A DNA stretch of 64,000 bases from Dromiciops gliroides (GCF_019393635.1 NC_057861.1:169843577-169907576); one strand, 5' to 3'. Positions 24,593 to 36,164 are shown, numbered from the stretch's first letter. Notes: generated from the sequence alone by a model not told the origin. Made by a program: numbers and translations.

Positions 24593-24733
24593 TTTTTTGC
24601 AAGACAATGAGGGTTAAGTGACTTGTCCAGGGTCACACTGACAGTAAGTGTCAAGTGTCTGAGGCCAGATTTGAACTCAGGTCCTCCTGAATCCAAGGCC
24701 AGTGCTTTGTCCACTGTGCCACCTAGCTGCCCC
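24593..24733 (-). mobile_element. Short SINE with an unusually long flanking repeat
   Basis: Complete reverse-strand copy of the gattcagg subtype. The sequences just outside share at least 17 bases (ctattccctatactttt at 24576-24592 and 24734-24750). The identity extends to 27 bases (24566-24592, 24724-24750), because the upstream flank also contains the SINE 5'-end complement tagctgcccc. Confidence 0.93.
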
Positions 24734-24865
24734 CTATTCCCTATACTTTTGAAAGAATCTTTTATATTCCTTTGGTCATGATAGTGAAAATAATCTTTCA
24801 GATTAACAGAATGAAAAGTTCATCCTAGAAAGTTTTGAGACAAAAGCATCATTTTTGTGACCTAT

Positions 24866-24985
24866 AATGAGTAGTATGTTCTTATGGAAAGACTACTGAA
24901 CTAAGAATCAGGACACAAAATTTCTGGGTCTGACTCTCCTACTACATACATGTGTGACCTTGGTGAGTTACATGACATCTGTATA
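24866..24985 (+). mobile_element. Old MIR-like SINE
   Basis: gactactgaactaagaatca, then tctgggtctgactctcc, then tgtgtgaccttggtgagtta: MIR head and core. Confidence 0.5.
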
Positions 24986-25043
24986 TAACTACATCTAGAA
25001 TAAATATAGAAAGTAAAAAGAGGTAAAATATAAAGTTAATTTT

Positions 25044-25177
25044 GGAGGCAGTTAGGTGGCACAATGGATAAAGCACTGGCCCTGGATTCAGGAGGACATG
25101 AGTTCAAATCCAGCCTCAGACACTTGACACTTACTAGCTGTGTGACTCTGGGCAAGCATTGCCCCGTCAAAAAAAAA
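25044..25177 (+). mobile_element. Short SINE flanked by TSD
   Basis: Complete, with an internal deletion in the core (gggcaagcattgccccgtc). TSD aaagttaatttt at 25032-25043 and 25178-25189. Confidence 0.93.
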
Positions 25178-25340
25178 AAAGTTAATTTTAACACAATTGT
25201 ATAGGAAGAAGAAGGTATAACTAGTCAGTAGTTGTGACAAAGACCATGAGATTTAGTAGACTCTAAACTATTAAGTAACAACTTTGCAGTATAAGTGGTC
25301 AAAAAAGCTAAGGTAACCATAGACAGACTAGAGTAATCTT

Positions 25341-27879
25341 TTTTAATCATAAAAGTATTTTATTATTTTCCAGTTACATGTAAAGATGGTTTTCAACATT
25401 TTTTTATAAGAGTTTTGGTTCCAAATTTTTCTCCCTCCCTCCTTTTCCTCCCCCCTCCCCAAGACAGAAAGTAATCTGATGTAGGTTATATATGTACAAT
25501 CACATTAAATATATTTCTGCATTAGTCATCTTGTGAAAGAAGAATCAGAACACAAAGGAAAAACCTCAAAAAAGAAAAAAAAAACAACCAAAGGTTCTGA
25601 ATTCAGAATTACAAGTCCTTTTTTTTCTGGATGTGAAGAACATTTTTCATCATAAGTTCTTTGGAATTGTCTTGGATCATTGCATGGCTGAAAAGAACCA
25701 AGCCTATCACAGTTACTCATCATACAATGTTGCTGTTACTATGTACAATGTTCTCCTGGTTCTGCTCATCTTACTCTGCATCAGTCCACTTAAGTCTTTT
25801 CTGTTTTTCTGAAATCTGCCTGCTCATAATATTTTAAAGCACGATACTTATCCATTACATTCATATACCACAACTTGTTCAGCCATTCCCCACTTGAGAG
25901 GCTTTCCCTTGATTTCTAATTCTTTGCCACCATAAGGAGAGCTGCTATAAATATTTTGTACATGTGGGTCCTTTTACCTTTAGTATGATTTCTTTGGGAT
26001 ACAGACTTAGTAGTGGTGTTACTGTGTCAAAAGGTATGCATAGTCCCATATCCCTTTGGGCATAGTTCCAAATTGCTCTCCAGAATGGCTGGATCAGTTC
26101 ACAGCTCCACCAACAATGCATTAGTGTTCCAATTTTTTAACAGCTTCTCCAACATTTACTATTTTTCCTTTTCTGTCATATTAGCCAATTTGAAGGTGTG
26201 AAGTGGTTCCACAGAGTTGTCTTAATTTTCATTTCTCCAATCAATAGTGATTTAGAGCATTTTTTCATATGGCAATAGATAGCTTTCTTTTATTCATCTG
26301 AAAACTGCCTGTTTATATTCTTTGAACATTTCTCAATTGGGAAATGACTTGCATTCTTATAAATTTGATTTAGTTCCATAAATATTTTAGAAATGAGGCC
26401 TTTATCAGAAACACTGGCGGTAAAATTGTTTCTCATCTTTCTGCTTCCCTTCTAATTTTGGCTGCATTGCTTCTGTTTGTATAAAAACTTTTTAAATTTA
26501 ATGTAATCAAAATCATCCATTTTGCATTTCATAATATTCTCTATCTCTTGTTTGGTCATAAATTTCTCTCCTCTCCATAGATCTAAGAGGTAAACTATTC
26601 CTTCCTCTCCTAAATTACCTGTGGTATCACCCTTTATGTCTAAATCATGTACCCATTTTGACCTTATTTTGGTATATGGTGTAAGATGTTGGTCTATGCC
26701 TTGTTTCTGCCATACTATCTTCAAGTTTTCCCAGCAGTTTTTGTCAAATATTAAGTTACTCTCCCAGAAGTTGGAGTCTTTATATTACTTATAGATTTCT
26801 AATAGATTAGTATAGTCATTCACTACTGTGTCTCCTGTGCTTAATCTCTTCCATTGATCCACCACTCTATTTCCTAGCCAGTACCAAATACTTTTAGTGA
26901 CTGTCACTTTATGGTATAGCTTCAGATTTGGTACAGCTAATTCACCTTCCTGTGCATTTTTTTTCATTATTTCCCTTGATATTTTTGACATTTTTTTCTT
27001 CAAGATGAATTTTTTCATTTTTCTAGCTCTATAAAATAATTTTTAGGTAGTCTGATTGGCATGGTACTGAATGAGTAAATTAATTAAGTAGAATTGTCAA
27101 TTTTTTTATATTAGCTTGTACTATCCATGAGCAATTGATATTTCCCCAGTTATTTAGATCTGATTTTATTTATATTAAAAGTGTTTTGTAATTGTGTTCA
27201 TAGTCTACCTTGGCAGGTAGACTTCCTAGTATTTTATATTGTATATAGTTACTTTATGGAATTTGTCTTTATATCTCTTGCTGCTGAGCTTTGTTGGTCA
27301 TATATAGAAATGCTGATGATTTATGTGGATTTATTTTATATCCTGCAACTTTGCTAAAGTTGTTAATTGTTTCAAATAGTTTTAGTTGATTCTCTAGGAT
27401 TCTCCAAGTATACCATCATATCATCTGCAAAGAGTGATAGTTTTGTTTCCTCCTTGCCTATTCTAATTCCTTTAATTCTTTTTTTTTTTTTTACTTATTG
27501 CCAAAGCAAACATCTCTAGAATAATATTAAAGAATAGAGGTGATAGTGGACATCTCTGTTTCACTCCTGATCTTATTGAGACTGCTTCTAACTTATCCCC
27601 ATTAAATATAATGTTTGGGGGCAGCTAGGTGGCACAGTGGATAGAGCACCGGCCCTGGAGTCAGGAGTACCTGAGTTCAAATCTGGCCTCAGACACTTAA
27701 CACTTACTAGCTGTGTGACCCTGGGCAAGTCACTTAACCCCAATTGCCTCACTAAAAACAAAACAAAACAACAACAAAAAAAAAAACAAATAAATATAAT
27801 GTTTGCTGATGGTTTTAAGTAGATACTGCTTATTATTGTAAGGAAAGCTCCACTTATTCCTATGCTCTCTAGTGTTTTT
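25341..27879 (-). mobile_element. L1 LINE, 5' truncated, ORF2 reverse-transcriptase and C-terminal region
   Basis: On the minus strand the copy runs from within the ORF2 reverse transcriptase to the 3' UTR. The catalytic-site block LFADDMM is encoded by the complement of 27414-27434. Downstream, open stretches at 26785-27018 ([20 protein letters not shown], then [13 protein letters not shown]) and 26452-26724 (HLTPYTKIRSKWVHDLDIK) match conserved L1 ORF2 blocks. The 3' UTR with its C/T-rich run lies at 25420-25460. A 13-base TSD with two mismatches (ctagagtaatctt at 25328-25340, ctatagtgatctt at 27880-27892) fixes the ends. Stops and frameshifts separate the open stretches and a SINE interrupts it, so it is a dead copy. 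Confidence 0.93.
27617..27790 (+). mobile_element. Short SINE inserted in L1, TSD-flanked
   Basis: Complete copy of the gagtcagg/ccaattgcctc subtype with a mixed AAAAC/CAA tail. TSD taaatataatgttt at 27603-27616 and 27791-27804 is L1 sequence, so this SINE is younger than the L1 insertion. Confidence 0.96.
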
Positions 27880-27998
27880 CTATAGTGATCTTAAAGTTCA
27901 TTAATAGAAGCACAGAATCCATGCAAAGGAGGTAGAACTTCATCTATACTCTGCACTGGGAAGACTATATCTGGAGTTTGGTGTCTAGTTTTTGGTTC

Positions 27999-28368
27999 TG
28001 TAACAATTGGAATGACGCCACCTGCTGGAGACTTGCTATAGGACAGCTCCGCCATGAGGGGAAGGTGCCTGAGGGCTGCATGTGGCTTTTCTTTGGCGTC
28101 AGGAAGTGATGTTTGCTTGTGGGAGGAATAGGGGGTGAGGCTGGCGCTTTCACTCCCTTTCACCAGGACTCTCATGGAGAGTAAAGCAAGAGAACTGTAG
28201 CTCCCCGAGATAGATAGATGAATCTAGGCCTTTCTCTCTCTCTCTTCACCAAATTCTTATTCTCCTTAATAAGTACTTAATAGTCTAACTCTTGATAAAG
28301 CTTATAATTTATTGGCGACCACTCATTAGATATTTTAGACAGACTAGCTAGAATTTTAGCCCCTTATA
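27999..28368 (+). mobile_element. Probable solo LTR of an endogenous retrovirus
   Basis: A GC-richer block of about 370 bases starting tgtaacaattggaatgacg and ending gaattttagccccttata. It includes a putative polyadenylation signal variant (aataag near 28270). It interrupts CR1/L3 sequence at both sides. I recognise the termini as similar to a marsupial LTR family, but cannot name it. No internal retroviral genes are present. No clear TSD remains, so the ends are good to a few bases only. Confidence 0.6.
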
Positions 28369-28495
28369 ATGCGATATTTTAGAAAGAACATTGGTAAAAT
28401 GGACAATATATTCAGAAAACATGACTAGGGTGGTGAGAGGGACTAAAAATTAAACTTAATAATGATGGGTCAAAAATATTGGGAAGATGATAAGT

Positions 28496-29744
28496 GAAAA
28501 TTTTCCTAATGGCAATTTCTCCCTACTACAAAAAATAATACAATTTAAAAGCTCCAGAGTTTGAAGGGTACACCTATGACAAGATAAGTATCTTATAAAA
28601 AATCTTAGATAATCTTGCCACCCTGTTCTGAGAGTTCCTGCCATTCCCAGTCTAACACAACTTTTGACCCCCCAAAACACATCTAAATCCCCCTATCTTA
28701 TACACACTTGCATACACAGACACAGACACACACAAGGACACACACACACACACAGTTGTTTCCTCTAGGGTCTACGTAGCATAGGACCATCATGGTCCCT
28801 GTAATTTTGGTCACCTGTTTTTTGGAGTTAAACTCATGGGACTATCTCTGTGGGAACCTACTACCAAGGAAAGCTGAGGTCAGTAAAGAGATAAGTTCCA
28901 GTTCCAGGAAGAAGTAAAGTGCGCTGCTTTGGCAATGGATCCTGGGGAACAAACAAGGGGAGAAAGGAGACAAGAAATGTACTGCTGATTAAAATTAATG
29001 CATCACAGGAAGAAAAGGGAATGTCAATAGAATGAGGAAGGTGAGAATGAATAAGTGACCTAAATGAAATTCTATTGGAGCAAACCTTTTAGCAGTGTTC
29101 TTAGTGACCTTTCTCTTACCTCTTCACAATCAGCTCCCAGGGCTTGGTCTAACAACTGAACATAACTTACAGAAAGAACAAGAAGTAGAGCCCAGAAGAC
29201 TAGAGATTAGGACTCACAAAGTCAGATAATGGATATTATTATAGTGAAGCAGTGACCCAACTGGTTTCCTTCACCACCTGAGAGAAATAACCCTTATCCA
29301 ACACTAGTGGTATTATAGAACATAGAACAAGCAGCAATGGCTGGGCGACATCATGATTGTTCTGAGGGAAGGAAAGAGAAGGGACTGGTGGTGAGCACAA
29401 TTTTAGTGAAGACACACATAAAAAAAAATAGGATTATTAGAACAGACAAAACAAAACTCCAGGTAGAATAATGAACAATGATTCTAAGAAAAACTCCATC
29501 TCAATGTATGAGTATTGTCAAACAAAGTAAATTGAGTCAAATTTCTTGAGGAAGGTGAAATTGACACAATGAATTTTTCAATGTTCCCTGAAATGACACT
29601 TGAACACCTCAACTTCCAAAAAAGTCAAGAAGAGTCATCAAAGAAATAATGGAAAGTATCAAAGAAGTGTGAAAATGATACTTTAAAGGAAGAAATCATA
29701 GTCTGTCTAGAGATTAGCAACTGGGTATGCTTAATGGTGTTGTG
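28496..29744. other. Unassigned DNA with a short (AC)n run
   Basis: CACA-rich run at 28703-28755. The rest has no gene or recognised repeat. Confidence 0.4.
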
Positions 29745-29910
29745 AGGAGGTAGGTTATATTATTATCCCCATTTTGCAGTTGAGGAAACTGAAACTAACA
29801 TGTTAAGTGACTTGCCTAGGATCACACTTCTAGTAAGTGTCAAAATCGAATCTAAACTAAGGGCTTTCTGATTTGAGGTCCAGCACACTATTCACTGTGC
29901 CACTGAAGCT
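29745..29910 (-). mobile_element. MIR-type SINE, antisense
   Basis: ttatccccattttgcagttg, then ttaagtgacttgcctagga, then ctattcactgtgccac: complement of tail, core and head. Confidence 0.75.
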
Positions 29911-29929
29911 GTTAAGTTTTTCAGTAAAA

Positions 29930-30465
29930 TTAAAAAAAAATAAGAAGACAATAATATACTTAAGAAATCATATGGAATAATTGTTCAACAGTATTAAAAA
30001 GAACAGATAACAAAATGAAGATTGAGAAGGTTGTCAGAACATCAAGAGAAAGATTTTACCAATAAACATAATGTCACATTTCAAAAGTTCAACATCAAAG
30101 AACAAATCTTGCAGTCATAAAAAAAATCTTATAAATTTCAAGTAGAAATCATAACAAAGTACCAGATTAGAGTGCAGTTAACAAATAAAAAGGAGAAAAG
30201 GAATCACATTCTGAAGAACAAAATACATAATCCGGCAGCCTCAAATAATATATCTGGCAAAGCTGAGTCTGAACCCAAGAGAAAATGTACACACAAAGAT
30301 AAAACCTATAGTCACCCCCTTTCTCTGAGTAGGCATCAAAATTAGATTTTGAGAAGGGTTTGGCTATTCATCTTATTCCCAGAGAAATCTTCCTATAATT
30401 CCTTGAACTACAATACTACCATATACCATAGAGGATTAAGTGATTGAAGAAACATGGCAGCTCCA
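29930..30465. other. Unassigned, possibly an old retroelement
   Basis: A-rich sequence with a loosely repetitive feel (gaacaaatcttgcagtcat, then atatctggcaaagctgag). I suspect an old retroelement body but cannot assign it. Confidence 0.25.
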
Positions 30466-30477
30466 AGTGTTGTTATC

Positions 30478-30610
30478 CCCCCCTCCTCCTCCTTCTCTTC
30501 TTCTTCTCCTTCTTCTCCTCCTTCTTCTTCTTCTCCTCCTTCTCCTCCTTCTCCTTCTTCTTCTCCTCCATCTTCTCTTTCTCCTTCTTCATCTTCTCCT
30601 TCTTCTCACC
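30478..30610. repeat. (TTC/TCC)n trinucleotide tract
   Basis: Pyrimidine tract of mixed TTC and TCC triplets. The two overlapping poly-Leu and poly-Phe/Ser frames (30440-30650) are artefacts of it. Confidence 0.95.
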
Positions 30611-31084
30611 TCAGCACAATATTTTAAATACATCAAATATATATGATTAAAAAGGGAGTAAATTATCTTGAAACATAGTGATCAAAATACAAAAAAAAAA
30701 TATTCCAAGGGCTTAGGTTAACATTCTCTGTTTAAGATTTCAAAAAGTTAGCATTTCTGTACACTATTTTTCTGGTTAAAGTTAAAATTCTGATCATGAG
30801 GAAAGAAAGAAGTGTTTCTATACATGTATGCATTCATGCATGTATCCATGTAAGTGTATATGTATGTATATATGTATGTGTGTACATTAATATCTCTACC
30901 TCTATTTATATATCTTTGTGTGTATGTGTAAAATTTGGTGTCTCATAGGATCTATGAAAATGAAATGTTTGAGAATGAATATTGTAGAGTACAATAACTT
31001 CATGGAATTTGAAGTAGCAAATAGTTAAAATTTTTATTTCTCCCAAACTAGCAAAAGAGTTAAAGCCTATTATGGAAGCTATTA

Positions 31085-32400
31085 ACAACATCTTTTAATA
31101 TGCACCAAGTGTCTAGTCTACATTTATTGCATGTAGCAAATAGCAGCTTAAGGAGCCTTGTAATACATTCTAAGGCAACATTCACTTTCTGTACAAGGTA
31201 AAGTCCATTTACACTTCTCATTTAGTTGAACAAAAATGAGTCATTTGCTTAATGGATAATTTTAACTTGACTTCTAATAACTGGATTAAGTAATTAAAGA
31301 ACTACAAATCAAGGCAGGATATTTATTGAGCTGCTTAGAGAAGAACCCAGAACCAAAACTTTTAGAAATACAAGTTGAGCTATTTCCATTAGTCTCCCTA
31401 TCAATAAGGGTCCATTCTAAACTAACTTTCTAATGGCTTGGTTTCCTTTGGTGACACGTTGCAGGCATTTGCAATGTAATACCAAGGTTGCAGGCTATCT
31501 GGATAGGCCTCATGCTGTTAGTCCACTTTGTTAAATAGAAGTTGATTTTATATTTAGTTGTGCATGGAGCGTACAGATGAAACAAATCACTTCTATAAGC
31601 CCAGCAAGATGAATAGTGCCTGTTGAAAACTAGCAAGCAGGCTGGATGTAAGATTAATATGCAGTCCCAAGTTACGCTTCCCACAATTTTTATTGATTGT
31701 GTGAGAAAGTACTAAAACTCATGATTTCTTTGGTGAGTTAGATTGAAACTCGTGCATAGCCTTAGTAGATGTAATTTTTCTGAAAGGCACCATTTGTCTA
31801 CAAGCATAGCTTTTCATTTTCATCCACGTGCAATGAATTCTATGCTTATATCAAAGGCTTTCTAGCTTGACTTCTTTGTTGGGAATGTGCTCCATTTCAG
31901 AGGGTAGCTTCCTTAGTCTTTTTAGCCCTTGACCAGTTGTATAATTGGGCGATATTTCCAAATTCCCATTCTTCGTGTGGTTCACAATTCCTGCATTTAT
32001 TTTATATTTTGTTTTTCCATTTCCCCAAACCACAAAGAATTGCATGATTTTGTTTCATAGAAATTAATTAAGATACTGACATTAACATCTGACTATCATT
32101 CCAGTTAATCTGACACAATATTCTGTAGGACTGGATAGAAAGGAGAAGTCAAAGTTGATTTTGCCCTTCCTTTCATAGTTTTTGGCCTGTATTTTAATTG
32201 AACAAAACACCAGCTTTTGTCAAGTTAATTTTGGGAAACTGTCCTAGTTTGGATTTGGTTCAATCAATAATGTTGTTTACCCTGTCCCATCACCTCCTGC
32301 CCCCCTCCTCCTCTCAATGAGGAGAAAGCTGAAAGAAAGAATCATGGAAAAGCAGGACACCTTTGAAAGTTACATGTTGAATTTATTATATACGTAAAAA
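31085..32400. other. Repeat-poor stretch; candidate conserved non-coding DNA
   Basis: About 1.3 kb without any recognisable repeat, unusual for this window. It has homeobox-like cores (taattaagat-type, gattaatatgcag) and no open frame with protein character. It could hold developmental enhancers of a neighbouring gene. This rests on absence of repeats and composition, not on alignment. Confidence 0.3.
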
Positions 32401-32526
32401 GATCAAGTCCAACATAATAGAGAATCATAGTTTCATATACAATTTTTTTCCTTCTGTTCTACAATGCATATTAATTGAAATTATATTATAGCTTCCGATA
32501 CACACACTCACACACATATAAACACA

Positions 32527-32850
32527 ATTGCTTCTGGTATACACACATGTATATGTGTGTTTATTAATTTTAAGACTCATCATATATATGTATATATATA
32601 CATAAAATTGCTTTTGGGGCAGCTAGGTGGTGCAGTGAATAAAGCACTGGCCTTGGATTCAGGAGGACCTGAGTTCAAATCCAGCCTCAGACACTTGACA
32701 CTTAACTAGCTGTGTGACCCTGGGCAAGTCACTTAACCCTCATTGCCCTGCAAAAAAAAAAATTGCTTCTGGAATATATATATATATATATATGCACATG
32801 TATCTATGTCTGTGTTTGTGTATTAATTTTAAAACTCATCATAAAAGCAT
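32527..32850 (+). repeat. Local imperfect tandem duplication split by a SINE
   Basis: attgcttctgg, CA/TA-rich filler, then tattaatttt aa(g/a)actcatcat occurs at 32527-32585 and again across 32607-32615 plus 32763-32842. The SINE at 32616-32758 lies inside the second copy. Confidence 0.6.
32616..32758 (+). mobile_element. Short SINE flanked by TSD
   Basis: Complete gattcagg/cattgccctgc copy. Flanks aaaattgcttttgg (ends about 32616) and aaaattgcttctgg (from 32759) form a TSD with one mismatch. Confidence 0.93.
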
Positions 32851-32855
32851 TAATT

Positions 32856-33011
32856 GGGGGCAGCTAGGTGGTGCAGTGGATAAAGCACCAACCCTGGACC
32901 CAGGAGGACCTGAGTTCAAATCCAAACTCAGACATTTGACACTTACTAGCTGTGTGACCTTGGGCAAGTCATTTAATACTCATTGCCCTGCCAAAAAACA
33001 AAAACAAACAA
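32856..33011 (+). mobile_element. Short SINE flanked by TSD
   Basis: Complete copy with an AAAAC-type tail. TSD ataaaagcattaatt at 32841-32855 and ataaaagcactgatt at 33012-33026 (two mismatches). Confidence 0.93.
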
Positions 33012-33464
33012 ATAAAAGCACTGATTTTGGGTAGATTAACTATAAAGATAATGTTTTCAATAGATAATACTGAATTCAGTAATAACCATGTTAATTGAAG
33101 TAAATAGTGACTATTTTGTGAAATTCAGTGCAGTGGTTCTTTCCACATCTTATTAACAGAGAATCTCTCCATATATAAAGTTCTTGTAAATTCCTTCCCT
33201 TCTTTCTCATACTGTTTCTAGAACTTTTGTAGGTATGGTGGGAGACAACAAAGTCAATGAAAAATGAACAAACTCTCTGGCATAGCTGAAGGGTGCTATA
33301 TTGTTTTGGCCACCAGGGTAACTGGGAAAGACATTCTGTCCTGGCTTTATGGTATCTTATGGTAGCCTTTTAACTTAGGGTGAAAGAAATGATGTCTGAG
33401 GATTACCCTCTGAAGCCCTATTGATAATTGCCCAAAATGACAAGAACCTGTTCCATGGGAAAAG

Positions 33465-33605
33465 GGGGAGGGAGGGAGGGAGGGAGAGAGACAGAGAAAG
33501 AGAAACAGAGACAGAGACAGAGAGACAGAGACAAATCCAGAGAGAGAAAAAGAGAGTCAGCGACAGACTCAGAGTGACAGAAAAACAGACACAGACATAG
33601 ACAAC
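33465..33605. repeat. GGGA/GAGACA purine-rich tract
   Basis: (GGGA)n followed by irregular GAGACAGA units over about 140 bases. Confidence 0.85.
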
Positions 33606-34735
33606 AGCCCTTCTGCTACATAAAATTTAGCAGCCGTTAAACAAATAATTGCTTTATTTGGAAGCTTGTTCTAATTAAACATTAGTCACACACTCTCCCT
33701 TGCCCCCTGCTTCCTGCATTAAAAATCACCATCCTAAAAAGCTTACTTTATGCATTCCATAATTACAAAAAAAGTTCCCACAAGCATGCAGTGGTGGTGG
33801 TGGTAGGTTAAGGGTGTGGGGGGGGTGTTAATGCATGCGCATGTGTATGATATGTATGCATGCATGCCTAGCTATGTGGGTGTATGTTCACAACCTCTTT
33901 TCAAGAATATTAAAAAAAAAACAACACTCTAAGGAATGGGAAAGAATATGGGTGATGTTGGGCAGGAGAAGAGGGAGGAAGGAAAACAATAGGTACAAAT
34001 TTCTCCCCGTTTCCTCAGGCACCCACAGCAGCTGCTTAATGACACATGTATCATTATATCCTAGAGTAGTTGGAGGGCACACACAGACTTGATTACACTA
34101 CAGACAATTGTTTCACAATAATTCTGGGCCATTTTTCATTAGCTGTCTCCCCTCCCAGCAAAACAAGGGGTAATTTTTTTTAAAGAAAAAAAAACACAAA
34201 GAAAACAAAACAAAACACCCTTATACTTCTGGAAGGTTGTCCAACAGTTAAAGATTTTTAATAATTCATCAAGTGGAACATCTTGGACTAATGCTAAATT
34301 TCCAACAATAACAATGAAAGATGAATGAGTAGAGCCCAGCTTAACTTGCTCTGTGAGAAACAAAGGGGGTAAATAAAAAGGATTGTGTACTCACTTCCAC
34401 AGATTTGTTTGTGCATTTTTTATTACCCTGCTCCTGTCTGACAGGTACTGTCACTCAGTCTGTAGAGTAAGAACAGTTTGTTTGGGGGCAAATTGATTTA
34501 GTAACTGATTTAGTAATTTGCTTTAAAAAGCAAGAAAAGTGTCTTATCAGAAGGCTTTAGTCACTTGCAGACGACCATTGCTAACAAGCATCATATGAAG
34601 CCCTCTTTTTCTTAACAGAAAGACCAGAGATTTTAATCCATATGTCTATCATAGTGGGGGCAACATTAGGTAAATTGGGCTACAGCCTTTCCTAATAAAA
34701 CATTCGATGCTCCTATTCTGAATACTAATGATGAT
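33606..34735. other. Repeat-poor; possible conserved blocks
   Basis: 33605-33765 (including caaataattgctttatttgg and tctaattaaacattag) and 34370-34640 have no repeat resemblance and AT homeobox-like cores. Between them lie a (TGG/GTGTG) run and a TGCATG-rich run (33780-33880). No gene recognised. Confidence 0.3.
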
Positions 34736-34806
34736 TTTGAGGAGGAGGAGGAAGAGGAGAAAAAGGAGGAAAAGGAGGAAGAGAAAAAAGGAGATGGAGG
34801 AGGAGA
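34736..34806. repeat. (GGA)n/(AGGA)n purine tract
   Basis: About 70 bases of purine with GGAGGA and AAAGGAGG units. Confidence 0.9.
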
Positions 34807-34809
34807 ATT

Positions 34810-35095
34810 GTTAGCAATTTATAGTAGTTTAATGTTTGCAAAGTTCTTTACATACAATATGTTGTTCACAACAACAGCAACATAAATGCCACCACCACCA
34901 ACAGTAATAGAATGTATTTAGTGTTCTATGGTTTACAAAGTGATTTATTTAAAACAATTCTGTTAGTTATAGGCTATTTTTATCCTCATTGAACAGCTAA
35001 GGTTGATAGAGGTTAAGTGAATTTCCCAAGGTCACATAGCTAGCTAGTGTTTAATTAGAATTGAGACACAAGTCACAGTGTATCCACTAGGTTGT
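34810..35095 (-). mobile_element. MIR-type SINE, antisense
   Basis: gtttgcaaagttctttacat, then a second similar start at 34925, then gaggttaagtgaatttccc and aaggtcacatagctagctag. There may be two overlapping old copies. Confidence 0.6.
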
Positions 35096-35309
35096 TGTTG
35101 TTTTTTTCTTTAATTTTTTTCCCACTATGTTATCAAGAGAAGATTCCAACCCAGGATCTCTGACCCTAAAGTCAGTGGGTGTTGTCGTTTTGATTATATT
35201 ATGCTTGCATTTCTTTTCTGTGTAAATGTGGGACAGAATAGTCTGAATTTTACTTTACTACTCTATAACATCTGAGTTGTACTAGATACTATTCAATTCT
35301 GCAACTTTT

Positions 35310-35410
35310 TTTTTAAGTATTTACCATTTTCCAGGCACTTTACTACAGATTGTTTTTACAAATAAAATTCAATTGTTCTTGCTCTCATGGGGCTTACATT
35401 TGAATGAAGG
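35310..35410 (+). repeat. Mammalian-wide repeat opening, class not assigned
   Basis: accattttccaggcacttta, then cttgctctcatggggctta: same family as at 13688 and 46705. Confidence 0.4.
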
Positions 35411-35436
35411 ATCTTGAATAGCCCTTCTCATCCTAA

Positions 35437-36038
35437 CTTTCTGTGAGTTTGAGATTTTAGCACTGGAGGTCCTTGGCCCACTGTACCTCTTAAACTTTAT
35501 CTTCCCATTCCTCCCTCTGGAGCCGAACTTGGTTGTTCACAACCACTAAATCCCCATAGTGGATACAGATTTTCACTTCTGCATTTGCTTATACTATTCC
35601 TCCACACTGGAATATCTAGACCAACTATTTAAAGTTAGGCTGACCCAGTGACCCATTGTTCCCAGACCTGCTTGTCAATCAGTGCTGGGGAGGGAGAGGT
35701 GTCACTCAGTCTCCAACTGTCTTATCTGTTATTCCTCTCTTGGTAAGTCATACCCCTATCTGTTTGTACCTAGAAATTGTCACATACTTACTTGATACCT
35801 TGGGGAGAAACTGAGATGTGATGGCCTATCTCCTTTTGCTGAACCTATCTGAACTGCCTTTATCTCATTATGGAATTCATCAATACAAGCTGGCTCCATT
35901 GCTGATCCCAGTGATCAGCCCATCAACTTGTTAAGTACTTGCTATACTTTTAATAAACTCTTTTAATTCTCTTTGTCCTTAGTTTTGACTCCTTAATCAG
36001 GGAGACAGCCTGAACAAAGAATTTTCCTTTTAACACCA
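35437..36038 (+). mobile_element. Possible LTR-like element
   Basis: About 600 bases, moderately GC-rich, with aataaa at 35952-35957 and a pyrimidine-rich end running to ccttttaacacca. A short shared heptamer (catccta at 35429-35435 and 36037-36043) flanks it, but not exactly next to TG/CA ends. No coding sequence. It could equally be unrelated unique DNA. Confidence 0.3.
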
Positions 36039-36164
36039 TCCTACATTGGTTCAAATAATTTCATTCCTTCAAAGAATATTTGAAGTGTCAATCATCTTCC
36101 TTGCATCTTTTCCTTTCTCTCATTTTATGACCTCCCATAATACTATTGGTACTATCTATAGATG

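Larger units (their letters stand above)
25190..28495 (+). mobile_element. CR1/L3 LINE remnant carrying nested insertions
   Basis: Three pieces form one CR1/L3 3' region: 25190-25340 (atgagatttagtagactc, then gtcaaaaaagctaaggtaac), 27893-27998 (attaatagaagcacagaatc, then actctgcactgggaagac, then atatctggagtttggtgtc) and 28369-28495 (attttagaaagaacattggt, then gactagggtggtgagagg). The pieces are consecutive in CR1/L3 order. They are separated by a reverse-strand L1 (25341-27879) and a solo LTR (27999-28368). The element is old, with no open frame. Confidence 0.72.

Noticed and set aside
26452..27018. Minus-strand frames as host genes
   Set aside because: They match conserved L1 ORF2 blocks and lie inside a TSD-bounded, 5'-truncated L1.
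30440..30650. Leu-rich signal-peptide-like frames
   Set aside because: Two overlapping frames through a TTC/TCC repeat give poly-Leu and poly-Phe/Ser.
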